DNA from: Mycoplasmopsis alligatoris A21JP2
GTDB lineage: Bacteria > Bacillota_I > Bacilli_A > Mycoplasmatales > Metamycoplasmataceae
Length of the DNA stretch: 64,000 nt
NCBI RefSeq assembly: GCF_000178375.1
Contig: NZ_ADNC01000002.1
Location: 1 to 64,000, forward strand
Direction of reading: 5' to 3'
Made by a program: the position numbers and the translations under genes. Positions 22,972 to 32,998 of this stretch are shown here, piece by piece. The notes beneath the pieces were generated by a model. It was not told the origin of the DNA, did not search any database, and worked only from the letters and a program-made list of their open reading frames with translations. Positions within the stretch are counted from its first letter, which is position 1; every line of letters starts with the position of its first letter.

Positions 22972-24655
22972 AATTAAAAATTTTAATGATAAATTATCTT
23001 CTTTCTTACTAAAAGGAGTTCATAACTTCAAAAGTGAAGAAAAAGGTTATGCAAGAAGAAGAATGTATAACTCACTATGAGCAGTTTTCTTTGGATTATT
23101 AATTTCTTCTATCTTTATTATCTTTTTAAAGAAAAATCCATTTGATATTTTTTCATTAATGTTAACAAAATCAATTTTTACAAACTTTTCATTAATCAGA
23201 AATCTATTTGCAATTAACTTAATTGTCTTAATTATAGCAACTTTAGGAATTTCCATAGGTTTTAAAGCAGGATTGTTTAACATTGGTATACCAGGTCAGA
23301 TGATGGCTGGTGGAATGTTATCAATGGTTATAATCTTAACCTTCCAAAAAAACGGAATAACAATCAATGGTGGAATTTTTATTTTATGTTTAGTTCTATC
23401 ATTAATCTTTACATTTGCTATAGGAGCATTTGTAGGATTCTTAAAAAGTTTTTTAAATGTGCATGAGGTTGTTGCAACAATTTTATTAAACTGAATCATT
23501 TTATATACATCATCATTTTTATTTAGTAATGGACCTGCTGGTTTTGGTAGAACTGATAATATAGGAAGTATTGCTATGGAAAATGCTAGTGCCTTTTCAT
23601 ATGGTAATGTTTGACCAATATTTTTAGTAGTTGCAATCGTTTTAGCATGTGCTGTATGATTTGTCTTATCAAAAACAACAATCGGTTATAGAATAAAAAT
23701 GAATGGATTAAACAAACATGTAAGTAAATATGCAGGAAGCAATGAAAAAGTTTTAACCATTACTTTAATGGGAACTTCTTCAATGTTTGCTGGTTTAGCT
23801 GGTGTAATTTACTATGTTATTTTTAAACAACAATTTCCAATTGAAACACAACCTTTATTAATTGGATTTAATACTATTCCTATTTCTTTATTAGCTTATA
23901 ATTCACCAATAGGATTAATCTTTTCATCAATTCTCTTTGCAATTATGACAACAGCTAATTTACAAGGTGCAGGAATTACAAATGAATCAACACAAGTTAT
24001 TGGTGGATTAATAGTTTATCTAGCTGCTTTAAGTAATATCTTCTTTAACTTTAAAACAGTACAATTCTCACATAAATATATTTTATTAATGATTAGTAAA
24101 GCTTATTGAGAAAGACGTTATCACTATTTAACATTCAAGAAAAAAAGACATGCTCTTTATAAAAAAGATTTACATGATCTTAAATTAGAACTAAGTCACT
24201 CAAAAGAAGAAATTCATGACTTAAAAACTAAATTAGCTAAATTAAACAATGGAGTTAGTTTAAATCTAAAAATTGAAGATGTAAAAACTCATGAAGATTC
24301 ACTAAACTACTTTACAGAGATTTCAATTGCTAAAAAAGAAATTACCAACCGTTTAATTGATCTAAAATATTATCATTTACAAGAAATTAAAATGGCTTAT
24401 GCAGCTGATTTAAAAATTGCAAAAGATACTTATTCTAAAGAACTAGAAGATATTTATAACTTCCGTGTTAATTTAGATAAAAAACATAAAGCTCTTTTAA
24501 AAGAACTAAAACTTAAATTATCTAAAGATGAATATATTTCGGAAAAGAAAAAAGCACAAGAAACTAGAAAACAAACAATTTTAGAAAATAATAAAGCTGC
24601 ACAAGCCTTACTTGATGCTGCTAAAAAAGAAAATCAAAAGGAGCAAAGTAAATAA
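22964..24655 (+). CDS. ABC transporter permease 1 with a long C-terminal coiled-coil extension
   Basis: 563 residues. Residues ~45-370 are a BPD_transp_2-type permease: several hydrophobic segments and the family block GFKAGLFNIGIPGQMMAGG, with MNGLNKHVSKYAGSN and LLIGFNTIPISLLA later. After the last membrane segment there are ~190 hydrophilic residues with heptad-like patterning (YHYLTFKKKRHALYKKD to EKKKAQETRKQTILE), which normal members of the family (~350 residues) lack. The extension should lie in the cytoplasm. Coupled to the ATPase gene by overlap and to permease 2 by TAATG. Confidence 0.93.
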
Positions 24656-25617
24656 TGGAAACCTTTTTTATAATATTAATTAGTTTCATGATTCTATACT
24701 TCTGCATTCTTTCGATTGGTGGACTTAGTGGTCTATTTTCTGAAAGAGTCGGAATTATCAACATTGGTATTGATGGAATGATGATAATTGGTGCATTAAC
24801 TTATGCTATTACTGCTCGTTTAATGGTAGGACCTTATGCAGCAGCATTTGGAAATTCTCGCCCTGGATGATTCCAAATTCCTCTGTTTGCTATAAGTATG
24901 GTCGTTTCAATGGCCTTTTCATGATTACATGGTTTAGCTACAATCAAATTAAAATCAGATCATACTATTTCTGGAGTTGCTATTAACTCATTAGCAGCCG
25001 GAATTGCACTAACAATGGTCTTTGTAGTTGCAAGACAAGACAAAATTGACTTTGCTATAGATGAATTAGCAGTTAGTCAAGATAGTATTGGAAGTTTTTT
25101 AAGTTCTATTTCACTTAAAATATTTATTGTACCTATTATTGGTATAGCAGCAATTTGAGTATTAAAATACACAAAATGAGGACTAAGATTTAAAGCTATT
25201 GGAGAAAATCCACAAGCAGCTGACGTTGCTGGGGTAAATGTTAACCGTTACAAATGACAAGGAATTAGTATTTCTGGTGCATTAGCAGGATTAGCAGGTG
25301 CTTTTATGGCTCAATATCTTGGGGCTCAATTTATCGGAAACGTTCAAGGTTTAGGATTCTTAGCAATAGCTATTTTAATTATGGGTCAATGACGTGGAGG
25401 ATTAGTATTTATTGCAGCTTTAGGATTTTCATTTATTTATGGATTTAGTATTGCACTACAATCAGCACAATGAGAAATATTAAAACCAATAGTGCCTTAT
25501 AAAGGTTTATTCACATTAATTCCTTACTTAATGACTCTTATTGTTTTAATCTTTACATCACGTAAATCTAAAGCTCCAAAAGCAGCTGGTATTAATTACG
25601 ATAAATCAGTACGTTAG
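24655..25617 (+). CDS. ABC transporter permease 2 (nucleoside type)
   Basis: 320 residues with eight or more hydrophobic segments. Family blocks: LSGLFSERVGIINIGIDGMM near residue 22-41, RFKAIGENPQAADVAGVNV and the membrane segments around ISGALAGLAGAFMAQYLGAQF; LAIAILIMGQWRGG is typical of the second permease in BMP-linked transporters. It completes the importer with the upstream genes. The ATG overlaps the stop of permease 1. Confidence 0.95.
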
Positions 25618-25675
25618 CAATAAATACTCAAAAATTTAATTATCAAAATATTTGGACTCAGTCCAGATATTTTTT

Positions 25676-25717
25676 ACTTTCCAACTTAAAGATATTGAAT
25701 TTACGAATAATCCTATA
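25676..25717 (+). repeat. 42-bp intergenic repeat, copy 1
   Basis: Begins ACTTTCCAACTTAAAGATAT and ends near AATCCTATA; partner at 25796. Confidence 0.5.
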
Positions 25718-25795
25718 CCATTGCAAAAAATGGAAAAACCTTATAAAAAATTACTATGTAAAAATCAATATATTATTCTTAAGAAGGAATGTGTT

Positions 25796-25837
25796 GACTT
25801 TCCAACTTAAAGACATTTAATTTACATATTTACCTAT
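25796..25837 (+). repeat. 42-bp intergenic repeat, copy 2
   Basis: Begins ACTTTCCAACTTAAAGACAT; same orientation as copy 1. Confidence 0.5.
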
Positions 25838-26127
25838 AATATAGGCATATATAATTTTTATAACTAATTATTACTATTGAATTATAATAAAAATCGCTAA
25901 AATATTCCAAGTTGTTTATATTATAAATTCTAAAAGCGCTATAACATAGACATTTTAGTTTTTTATCCGCAAAAATTACTATGTAAAAAAACTTCAAATT
26001 ATTAAATATATATTGCAATTTTTAATGCAATAAATACCATAATTTTTAAGCAAAAATTAAGATTAAATAACTATGTTTTTTTAATATTGGTAAAATAAAT
26101 AATACACAAAATAAGGTAAGGAGAATT

Positions 26128-26787
26128 ATGCTAATAGGAATAAGTGGAATGATTAGTAGCGGAAAAAGTGTATTAACAAAACGTTTAAACTCACACTATA
26201 CTAGTTCAATGATGTTAAAAGAATTTGAAGAAAATGATGAAGTTTTTAACACTTTTTTAAAATGATTATATGAAAAACAACCTAATTTAACAATTGGATT
26301 CCAATCATATGTTGTAGAAAATCATACAAGCAAATTAAATGAATTAATGAATGAATTTAATAATCTTAATTTAGACAAAAAAACAAATCATATCTTTTTA
26401 GATCGCTTCAGTATTGAACATTACATATTTGCTCATGTTAATTTACAAGTTAAAGGACAAAAATACTTAAATGGTTATGATGCTTTATTTAGCAAATTAA
26501 TCACTAAAAACGAAACACCAGATTTAGCTATATATTTAGATATGAGTTTTGAAACATTTCAAAAACGTCTTTTTTCACGAGGAAGAAATGTTGAGGTTGA
26601 TAACTTTAAACAAAATTATGATTATTTTTTAAACTTATATACTGTCTACAAAGATCTTTTTATAAAACAAGCAAGTAAATATAAGTTAAATTACGTAATA
26701 ATTGATACTGATAATCTTACAGAAGCAGAAGTTTTTAATAAAGCAAAAACTATAATCGATCAATTCCAAGCAAAGGTTAATAATTAA
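26128..26787 (+). CDS. Deoxynucleoside kinase (dAdo/dGuo kinase family), copy 1
   Basis: 219 residues. Phosphorylates salvaged deoxynucleosides. P-loop GISGMISSGKS at residues 4-14, the DRF motif in LDRFSIEHYIFA (a DRS-like catalytic motif), the strand AIYLDMSFETFQKRLFSRGR carrying the lid arginines, and a C-terminal VIIDTDNL strand. AAGGTAAGGAG Shine-Dalgarno. The downstream homologue starts within its stop codon. Mycoplasmas cannot make deoxynucleotides de novo as flexibly as other bacteria, and the genes follow a nucleoside importer. Confidence 0.92.
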
Positions 26788-27443
26788 TGATTATTTCAAT
26801 TAGTGGAATGATAGGTTCTGGGAAAAGTACACTTAGTTCAAAATTACATAATCATTTTCAAAATTCAATTATTGTTGAAGAATTCCAAAAGGATGATTTA
26901 ATTTTTAACACTTTTTTAGATTGATGTTATCAACAAAAACCTAACATCGATATTAGTTTTCAAGCATATATTGTAGAAGCGCTAAGTCAAAACTTTTATG
27001 ATCACCTAAAAATTTATAAAAACTTAGACAAAAACAGTAATAGATATATGTTCTTAGATCGTTTTACGTTGGAACATTATGTCTTTGCAAAAGTAACACT
27101 TCTTAAAAAAGAACCTAAATACTTTGAAGCCTTTGAAGCTTTATTTGAAAATATATTAGATGTAAAGACCAATCCTGATTTTGCAATTTATTTAGACGTA
27201 GACTTTTTAACTGCAAAGCAAAGAATTTTTAAAAGGCAAAGAGCAAGTGAAGTTGATAATTGAGATGCTAATGAAGCGTACTTTAAACAACTATCAGACA
27301 TGTATAAGCAAGAATTTATTAAACTAGCCTTAAAATACTCTATTCCTTTTGCTATAATCGATGCTAATTCCTTAAATGAAGAGCAAATATTAGAACTGGC
27401 AATTAATAAAATTGCTTTATACAAACAAAAACAAATAAATTAA
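26787..27443 (+). CDS. Deoxynucleoside kinase, copy 2
   Basis: 218 residues, a paralogue of the preceding gene with the same landmarks: GMIGSGKST P-loop, LDRFTLEHYVFAKV and AIYLDVDFLTAKQRIFKRQR. The two are divergent enough to suggest different substrate preference or, as in other bacteria with adjacent dAK/dGK genes, a heterodimer. Translation is coupled by the TAATG overlap. Confidence 0.92.
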
Positions 27444-27456
27444 TAATAAAACGTAT

Positions 27457-27487
27457 AAAAAATATTCACTCTTGTGAATATTTTTTC
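27457..27487. terminator. Terminator after the deoxynucleoside kinases
   Basis: AAAAAATATTCAC tctt GTGAATATTTTTT, a 13-bp perfect stem with flanking A and T runs. Confidence 0.9.
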
Positions 27488-27580
27488 AATTTTCTTATAT
27501 TTTTTTAACATAAGGATACAAACTTGCTTTAATTAATTCATTATTTGTGATTAATATAAAGCTTTAAAAGAACAATTTTA

Positions 27581-28183
27581 TTAATAACCTGTGTGTAAAC
27601 CTGAAGGAACAAATCCAAAAGTTAATCTTAATGAGATTCTTTTTACTTTTCCTTTTATTAATTCAGCGACTTTTTCACGGTCAAAGTATGGTGTTACGTG
27701 TGGTACGTATTGTGATGAGAATTTAACTATTTGGAACAATAATTTTAATTTAGGTTCCGTTACAAAAGTATCTATGTGGTCTATTATGTCTCTTGTTTTT
27801 TCTAATATTCCATCTACATCTTTTATTCAGTAGAAGTATTTATCTAAAACTTTTAAGTATTCTTGAGTTTCTTCTTCAGTAAAGTTTATTCAAAGGTTAG
27901 CTCCTCATCATTCTGTACTGAATCTTGTTTTAGGTTGTACAAAACCTAATTCTTTAGCCACTTTTGTTTTTAGAGCATCAAAGTAGTAGTTTTCTTCAAA
28001 TGTTAAACCTCTAGTTGCTGCTGCTTTTGTATAGTAATCTAATTCTTCTTGGTGTTTTGAAAGAGCTTTTGTAAAAGCTTCAAAGCTAACGTCTTTACGT
28101 TTTTCTTCTACCTTTCTAACATTTTTAACTGTTGTGCTTGTATCTGTATGTGGTGCCACTGCTGGTGGTAAGTATAAAAACAT
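27581..28183 (-). CDS. Hypothetical cytosolic protein
   Basis: 200 residues, starting MFLYLPPAVAPHTDT and ending SGLHTGY, open when UGA is read as Trp. No signal peptide or membrane helix. The centre is helical and charged (EAFTKALSKHQEELDYYTKA), followed by a Trp-rich segment near residue 92 (WWGANLWINF). A good AAGGAG Shine-Dalgarno and a codon pattern like its neighbours support expression. No family recognised; the abundance of charged residues and the short aromatic block give no clear functional hint. Confidence 0.7.
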
Positions 28184-28748
28184 ATTTTTCTCCTTTTTTT
28201 AGTAAATTTATGGTTATATTTTCATAACCCTATATAAATTATATTAACAATGTGTAATTTGACAATGAAAAACAACTTTTTATTAGTTTTTAGCTAAAAT
28301 ATAGCCAAATATTTTAAAAAGTTTAAATAAAATTGAATTTTTGCCATAAATTACCAAAAAAGAATGTAATAATTAATTTTTATAAAAATAATTTCAATAA
28401 AAGCTATTAATATCAAAAATTAATTTCAAAAAAAATTAAATTATAATAACTATTTTTAACAGTATATCTTTAAGGAGATAAAATCATTACATAACAGCTT
28501 TAAATTTAACAAAAAATAAATTTTTTTAGTACTAAAATATCTGTTAAACATTATTTATTTTTTTTAAACAAAATTGTTCTTAAAGACCTTGTTTATAAGG
28601 AATTAAAGAAAAATTTTCAAATTGTTTTTTCAATTAATATTAACTTTCAAAACACAAAAAATAATGACTAATAATTATTTAAAAAATAATTAAAAAAATA
28701 TTTACAAAATTAAATTTTTTATGTATAATAGTAAAGCAAATAACAAAT
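28184..28748. other. 565-bp A+T-rich intergenic region
   Basis: Contains a GGTAATTTATGGC element on the minus strand at about 28342-28355, facing the gene starting at 28183, and the tRNA promoter at its right end (TTTACA near 28701, TATGTATAAT at 28720-28729). An AAGGAGATAAAATCATT at 28472 looks like a ribosome-binding site but no usable ATG frame follows. No RNA gene recognised. Confidence 0.45.
28700..28729 (+). promoter_or_regulatory. Promoter of the tRNA-Leu/tRNA-Lys unit
   Basis: TTTACA and an extended -10 TATGTATAAT, about 20 bases upstream of tRNA-Leu. Confidence 0.65.
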
Positions 28749-28835
28749 GCCCAGGTGGCGGAATAGGTAGACGCAAGGGACTTAAAATCCCTCGGTCGCA
28801 AGACCGTGCTGGTTCAAGTCCAGTCTTGGGCACCA
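28749..28835 (+). tRNA. tRNA-Leu (anticodon UAA)
   Basis: 87 nt including encoded CCA. Acceptor GCCCAGG / CTTGGGC, anticodon loop CTTAAAA giving UAA, long variable arm (CGGTCGCAAGACCG) as expected for a leucine tRNA, and T-loop GGTTCAAGTCC. Confidence 0.95.
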
Positions 28836-28860
28836 CCAATGTTCAAACAATGGAACATTA

Positions 28861-28937
28861 TGCGCTCTTAGCTCAGCAGGTAGAGCAAATGGCTTTTAAC
28901 CATTGGGTCAGAGGTTCGAATCCTCTAGAGCGTACCA
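28861..28937 (+). tRNA. tRNA-Lys (anticodon UUU)
   Basis: 77 nt including CCA. Acceptor TGCGCTC / GAGCGTA, D-arm AGCTCAGCAGGTAGAGC, anticodon loop CTTTTAA giving UUU, T-loop GGTTCGAATCC. Confidence 0.95.
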
Positions 28938-28953
28938 TTTCAAGAAATTGACC

Positions 28954-28984
28954 AAAATCACCTTCTACTTAGGGTGATTTTTTG
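28954..28984 (+). terminator. Terminator of the tRNA-Leu/Lys unit
   Basis: AAATCACC ttctactta GGGTGATTT hairpin with a T run, 17 bases after tRNA-Lys. Confidence 0.8.
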
Positions 28985-29011
28985 TTATCTTATAATTATA
29001 ATAACAGAAGA

Positions 29012-29138
29012 TAAGTTTTTACCATAAAAAGCAAATATTAAATATTATTGAAAGTAAGATTAAAAATTACTAAACTATTTAAATAAAAGTTCTAATGTGA
29101 TAATTTAATAATAAAAAACAACGTTTGAGCGTTGTTTT
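29012..29138 (+). repeat. 127-bp target-site duplication, left copy
   Basis: Identical over 127 bases to 30978-31104 and abutting the left inverted repeat of the IS. It contains the hairpin CAACG tttgag CGTTG between A and T runs, a bidirectional terminator (29113-29138). Confidence 0.92.
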
Positions 29139-29235
29139 CCTGTGTTTCCAAGTTATTAAAGAAATTACAATTGGTGTATATCTATAGATATACATTTTTT
29201 TATTTTTTTAAAAAATATACATTGTTTACTATTGA

Positions 29236-29253
29236 ATATGGTATAATAAAGGT
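29236..29253 (+). promoter_or_regulatory. Transposase promoter, apparently leaderless
   Basis: Extended -10 TATGGTATAAT ends at 29247; the ATG at 29254 lies where transcription should start, and no Shine-Dalgarno is present. Suggests a leaderless mRNA. Confidence 0.5.
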
Positions 29254-30903
29254 ATGCATGATAAATGAATAATAATAAAAGCTAAAAGAAAAGATAAAGT
29301 ATACGTAAGCGCTTGTATATCAAAAGGATTTGGTAAAGGTGTTTTTCGAACTATAGGATTAGGCAGTTTAGAAGAATTAACTAAATTGAACAAAGAAGCT
29401 ATTGCAACATTGAAAAATAAATGTCTAGAACTAAGCACAGAAACTCCTAATGAAGTTGTAAAACAAGATCTACTAAATTCACTCTCTTCATCTGTATTTG
29501 AGCATGAAATAGTTAATTATGGAATTTCTAGTTTATACAAAATGATTAATAAATTAAATTTATTTAGAGATTTGCCAAAAACAAAACACAAAAATATAGA
29601 AGAAATAATTGAATATATTATTGCAAAGAGAATAATCGATCCATCGTCTATTATTCAATCATTCAAGGATAAAGATAAATTTCAAAATGACATTAAAAAT
29701 AAAAAAACAACATTTTATAATTGTTTAGATTTTGTAGAAAATCATAAAGATATAATTTTTAAATCTGTTAATAATGTAATAGCAAGTGAAACAAATCGAA
29801 AAGTTAATATTGTTTTTTATGATGTTACAACAGTTTATTTTGAAACATTTGTAAGAAACGGATTTAGAAATCCTGGTTATTCAAAAGACGGAAAATTTAA
29901 AGAAGATCAGTTAGTAGTTGGTATGGTTACAGATTTAAATGGAATTCCTATTCACTATAAATTATTCGAAGGCAATAAACCTGAGATGAAAACATTTGTT
30001 CCGTTTATTGTGGAAATGAAACAAAAATATAACTTAAATAATGTAACAATAGTTGCTGATAGAGGAATGAATATTAACCCAAATTTAAGATTTTTAGAAA
30101 GCAATAATATTGATTATATTATTTCATATCGTTTAATGTCTGCAAGTAAAGAAATAAAGGAAAGTGCTTTATCTATAGGTGAATATGAAAAAAATAATTC
30201 TTTTTTATCTAAAGAAGTTTTGTATGAATCTAATTGAAAAAAAGGACGCTTGAATGGAAAAATTAGAAAAAAAGTTTATACATATTCCAGCAAAAGAGCA
30301 CTCAAAGATGAAAATGATAGAGAAAATTTAATAAATAATTTTGTTAAAAAGCAAGATAAACATGGAATAGTAAACATAGATAAAATGTTAGGTTCTAAAA
30401 AATGTAAGTATTTTCAAAGTGTTGGTGATTCGAAATTTATGTTAAATCAAAATAAAATATTGAATGATGAAAAATTCGATGGTTATTACGTTTATGAAAC
30501 ATCTAGAATAGATATGACTCCAATTCAGATTGTTGAAACATATGCCAAACAATGACAAATAGAAGAAAATTTTAGAACTTTAAAATCAGCTATACAAATT
30601 AGACCGGTTCATGTTTGAACTAATGAACATATAAAAGGTTATTTTACATTATGCATATTATCATTAATAGTTTTTAAATACTCTCTTTATATAGTTAATG
30701 ATTTTTTAAATAAAAATGGAGTTATCGACAGAATAACTAACGATAGATTCAAAAATGCTTTAGCAAATGCTAATTATACTGTTGATAAAGTTAACGGAAA
30801 AATAGTTGATACTAAAAAGATTACAAACTCAAACAATCCTTTATTAAATGATGATTATTCAATAATTAATATGTCATTTAACAAATATTTCAATAGTAAA
30901 TAA
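29254..30903 (+). CDS. IS1634 family transposase
   Basis: 549 residues, intact when UGA is read as Trp. DDE landmarks: VVFYDVTTVYFET-type segment (first Asp), IVADRGMN (second Asp) and QIEENFRTLKS (Glu in the Y/W-R-E-K style signature). An N-terminal GFGKGVFRTIGLG and helical region precede the catalytic core. The start at 29254 is chosen because the frame is open from there with an in-frame conserved N-terminus. Occupies nearly the whole element. Confidence 0.92.
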
Positions 30904-30910
30904 ATATCAA

Positions 30911-30954
30911 AAAATACACATTCGCCTATTTTATAGGGGAATATGTATTTTTTT
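30911..30954 (+). terminator. Terminator inside the IS
   Basis: AAAATACACATTC(g)CCTAT ttt ATAGG(g)GAATATGTATTTT long imperfect hairpin with T run, just after the transposase stop. Confidence 0.8.
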
Positions 30955-30977
30955 ATTCTCTAACTTGGAAACTCAGG

Positions 30978-31104
30978 TAAGTTTTTACCATAAAAAGCAA
31001 ATATTAAATATTATTGAAAGTAAGATTAAAAATTACTAAACTATTTAAATAAAAGTTCTAATGTGATAATTTAATAATAAAAAACAACGTTTGAGCGTTG
31101 TTTT
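30978..31104 (+). repeat. 127-bp target-site duplication, right copy
   Basis: Perfect copy of 29012-29138, starting directly after the right IS end. Its hairpin (31079-31104) now terminates the minus-strand rplM-rpsI-tRNA-Ile unit. Confidence 0.92.
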
Positions 31105-31118
31105 GGACATAAATGATA

Positions 31119-31195
31119 TGGTGCGAACAAATGGACTTGAACCATCGACCTCACGATTATCAGTCGTGTGCTCTAACCAGCTGAGCTATGCTCGC
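31119..31195 (-). tRNA. tRNA-Ile (anticodon GAU)
   Basis: 77 nt including CCA on the minus strand. Acceptor GCGAGCA / TGTTCGC, D-arm AGCTCAGCTGGTTAGAGC, anticodon loop CTGATAA giving GAU, T-loop GGTTCAAGTCC. Located downstream of rpsI in the same orientation. Confidence 0.95.
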
Positions 31196-31242
31196 ATAAG
31201 CAATACCTATAATGTAAAATAGATATTGAATTATTGATAAAA

Positions 31243-31647
31243 TTAACGTTTTGAGAATTGTCTTGCACGACGTGCAGCTTTTAAACCTGGTTTCTTACGC
31301 TCTTTAGCACGTGCGTCTCTTGTTAACATTCCTTCAGGTTTTAATTTAAGTCTGTACTCTTCATTAGCTTCAAGTAATGCTCTTGCAATACCTAATCTAA
31401 TTGCACCAGCTTGACCGCTTAATCCTCCACCTGCTACTTTAACAGATACGTCGAATTGTCCAACTGTTTCTGTTAAACCAAATGGTTGATTTGCGTCTTT
31501 TAAGTAAATATCAGATGTTAAATATTCTCTAGCATCACGACCATTGATAACAAATGTACCTTTACCTGGTCTTAAAATAACTCTAGCTACTGATGATTTT
31601 CTTCTACCTAATCCACGGTATTCAACAGTTGTTTTTTTTGTTGCCAT
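31243..31647 (-). CDS. rpsI: 30S ribosomal protein S9
   Basis: 134 residues, full length. Conserved blocks [12 protein letters not shown] at the start, [23 protein letters not shown] in the middle and the basic C-terminus [17 protein letters not shown], whose final Ser-Lys-Arg reaches P-site tRNA. Follows rplM by two bases, the usual bacterial L13-S9 operon. Confidence 0.98.
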   Translation of the reverse strand: MATKKTTVEYRGLGRRKSSVARVILRPGKGTFVINGRDAREYLTSDIYLKDANQPFGLTETVGQFDVSVKVAGGGLSGQAGAIRLGIARALLEANEEYRLKLKPEGMLTRDARAKERKKPGLKAARRARQFSKR

Positions 31648-31649
31648 AA

Positions 31650-32084
31650 TTATTTAACCTCTAATCTTTCTGGTTGTTGTGCTTCATGTTTGTGGTTTGT
31701 TCCAGCATACACAAATAAGTTACGACGTTGTTTGTCTCCTAATTTTGTATGAGGAATCATTCCATAAATTGCTTTTTCTACTAAAGCTGTAGGTTTTTTT
31801 TCTCTTAATTTAGCAGCTGTAATGCTTTTTAATCCACCTGGATAACCTGAGTGTGAGTAATAAACTTTGTCTTCTTCTTTGTTTGCTGTTAAAACGATTT
31901 TTTCAGCGTTGATAATGATAACATTATCTCCCATGTCTGCATTTGGTGTAAATGTAGTCTTGTGTTTTCCTCTTAAAACGTTTGCAACAAAAGCAGCTAG
32001 ACGTCCTAAAACTTGACCTTCTGCATCGACAATATATCATTTTTTAGTAGCTGTTATATTAGTAACTATTGTAGTTTGTCTCAT
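31650..32084 (-). CDS. rplM: 50S ribosomal protein L13
   Basis: 144 residues. The ATG at 32084 with AGGAG upstream gives the normal N-terminus ([20 protein letters not shown], then GQVLGRLA); the conserved [12 protein letters not shown] and [18 protein letters not shown] blocks follow. A shorter start at an internal Met would remove the first strand. Promoter TGTTATAAT at 32152-32144. Confidence 0.97.
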
Positions 32085-32143
32085 TGCATTCTCCTTTTGT
32101 TAATTTTTTATTAAATTTATGCCAATGTATAAATTGCTTATTT

Positions 32144-32152
32144 ATTATAACA
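32144..32152 (-). promoter_or_regulatory. Promoter of the rplM-rpsI operon
   Basis: Extended -10 TGTTATAAT on the minus strand, about 60 bases before the rplM ATG. Confidence 0.6.
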
Positions 32153-32181
32153 TGAAATTAAAAATACAAAATTTATTTTTA

Positions 32182-32874
32182 TTAATTATTTTCATCAAGC
32201 TGACTTAGCAAATATATGCTTGCGGTTTCAGCTCTTAAAATTCTCTTTCCTAAATAAATACACTTGTAATTATTTTCCAGAGCATAATCAATTTCACTTT
32301 GATCATAGCCTCCTTCTGGTCCTACAAAGAAAATAACATCGCTTTTAATTTTGTCTAATTTTGAAGTTTTTTGTAGATCGATTTCATGTGCAATATATTT
32401 ATTATTTATATATTTATATTTATATATAGCTTTTTTGTAGTCCATAATCGGGTCTAAAGTGATTAATTTATTACGAAATGATTGTTCAGTAGCAGATTTT
32501 ATAATGGTATTGAAACGATCATATTTCTTAGCAAATTTATCATGCTTATAAATTGAACCATCAGTATGTTTTGAAATAATTGGCACTATTTTTGTAGCAC
32601 CTAACTCTATAGCTTTTTGAATTAGCCACTCATAACGTTCGATTTTTATAATACTAGCAGCTAAAATAACTTCATATCCTAGTTCATTATTTATATCTAA
32701 AGGTTCAATAATTTTAGCTAAATTATTTTCTAAGCGACATAAATAAAACTTTTCTAAGTAATTAATAATAAAAGGTTTTTGTTCAATTCTTATTACAGCT
32801 AAATGTTTTAATGTTTCTTTATCAAGCTCAAAATAATTTTCATTTATTTGACTAGTAGCAAAAAATCTATTCAT
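32182..32874 (-). CDS. rsmE: 16S rRNA m3U1498 methyltransferase
   Basis: 230 residues. RsmE methylates N3 of U1498 in the 30S decoding region. SPOUT-class SAM-knot motifs: FFVGPEGGYDQSEID and YLGKRILRAETASIYLLSQL. The N-terminal PUA-like domain starts MNRFFATSQ, so the start is set at 32874 rather than eight codons upstream. An extended -10 TGTACAAT ends about 6 bases before the ATG and there is no Shine-Dalgarno, so the mRNA may be leaderless. Confidence 0.92.
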   Translation of the reverse strand: MNRFFATSQINENYFELDKETLKHLAVIRIEQKPFIINYLEKFYLCRLENNLAKIIEPLDINNELGYEVILAASIIKIERYEWLIQKAIELGATKIVPIISKHTDGSIYKHDKFAKKYDRFNTIIKSATEQSFRNKLITLDPIMDYKKAIYKYKYINNKYIAHEIDLQKTSKLDKIKSDVIFFVGPEGGYDQSEIDYALENNYKCIYLGKRILRAETASIYLLSQLDENN

Positions 32875-32899
32875 ATTTATATTGTACAAAATAAACAAA

Positions 32900-32923
32900 A
32901 AACGGCTAGAAACTAACCGTTAA
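32900..32923 (-). terminator. Terminator of the division gene cluster
   Basis: Minus-strand AACGGTTAG ttt CTAGCCGTT hairpin followed by TTTTTT, between ftsZ and rsmE; rsmE then has its own promoter. Confidence 0.8.
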
Positions 32924-32998
32924 ATAATAATTAATCTAAATTAAGAATTAATTCTCTATTTTATAATAAAGTCTTCGAAACATCAACTGGAAATATTA

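Larger units (their letters stand above)
25618..26127. other. 510-bp intergenic region with a 42-bp imperfect direct repeat
   Basis: Strongly A+T-rich. Two copies of a ~42-base sequence beginning ACTTTCCAACTTAAAGA start at 25676 and 25796, exactly 120 bases apart, with about seven mismatches. A 19-base segment AAAAATTACTATGTAAAAA also occurs twice (25746 and 25973). The TTTCCAACTTA core resembles the terminal repeat of the IS at 29139. No ORF. Confidence 0.5.
29139..30977 (+). mobile_element. Complete IS1634-like insertion sequence (IS4-type transposase)
   Basis: 1839 bp bounded by inverted repeats CCTGTGTTTCCAAGTTA (left) and, reversed, CCTGAGTTTCCAAGTTA (right), one mismatch in 17. It carries one intact transposase and an internal terminator, and is flanked by a perfect 127-bp direct repeat. 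Long, variable target duplications are known for IS1634 of Mycoplasma mycoides, which supports the family assignment. The element looks intact and was probably recently active. Confidence 0.92.

Noticed and set aside
28472-28500. Possible small gene after AAGGAGATAAAATCATT at 28472.
   Set aside because: No ATG/GTG/TTG start at suitable spacing opens a frame of useful length; the region is A+T-rich spacer.
28721-28951. Short plus-strand reading frame across 28721-28951.
   Set aside because: It lies over tRNA-Leu and tRNA-Lys and is not a protein gene.
29012-31104. 127-bp repeats as an old tandem duplication unrelated to the IS.
   Set aside because: Both copies end exactly at the inverted repeats, and long duplications are known for IS1634 elements.
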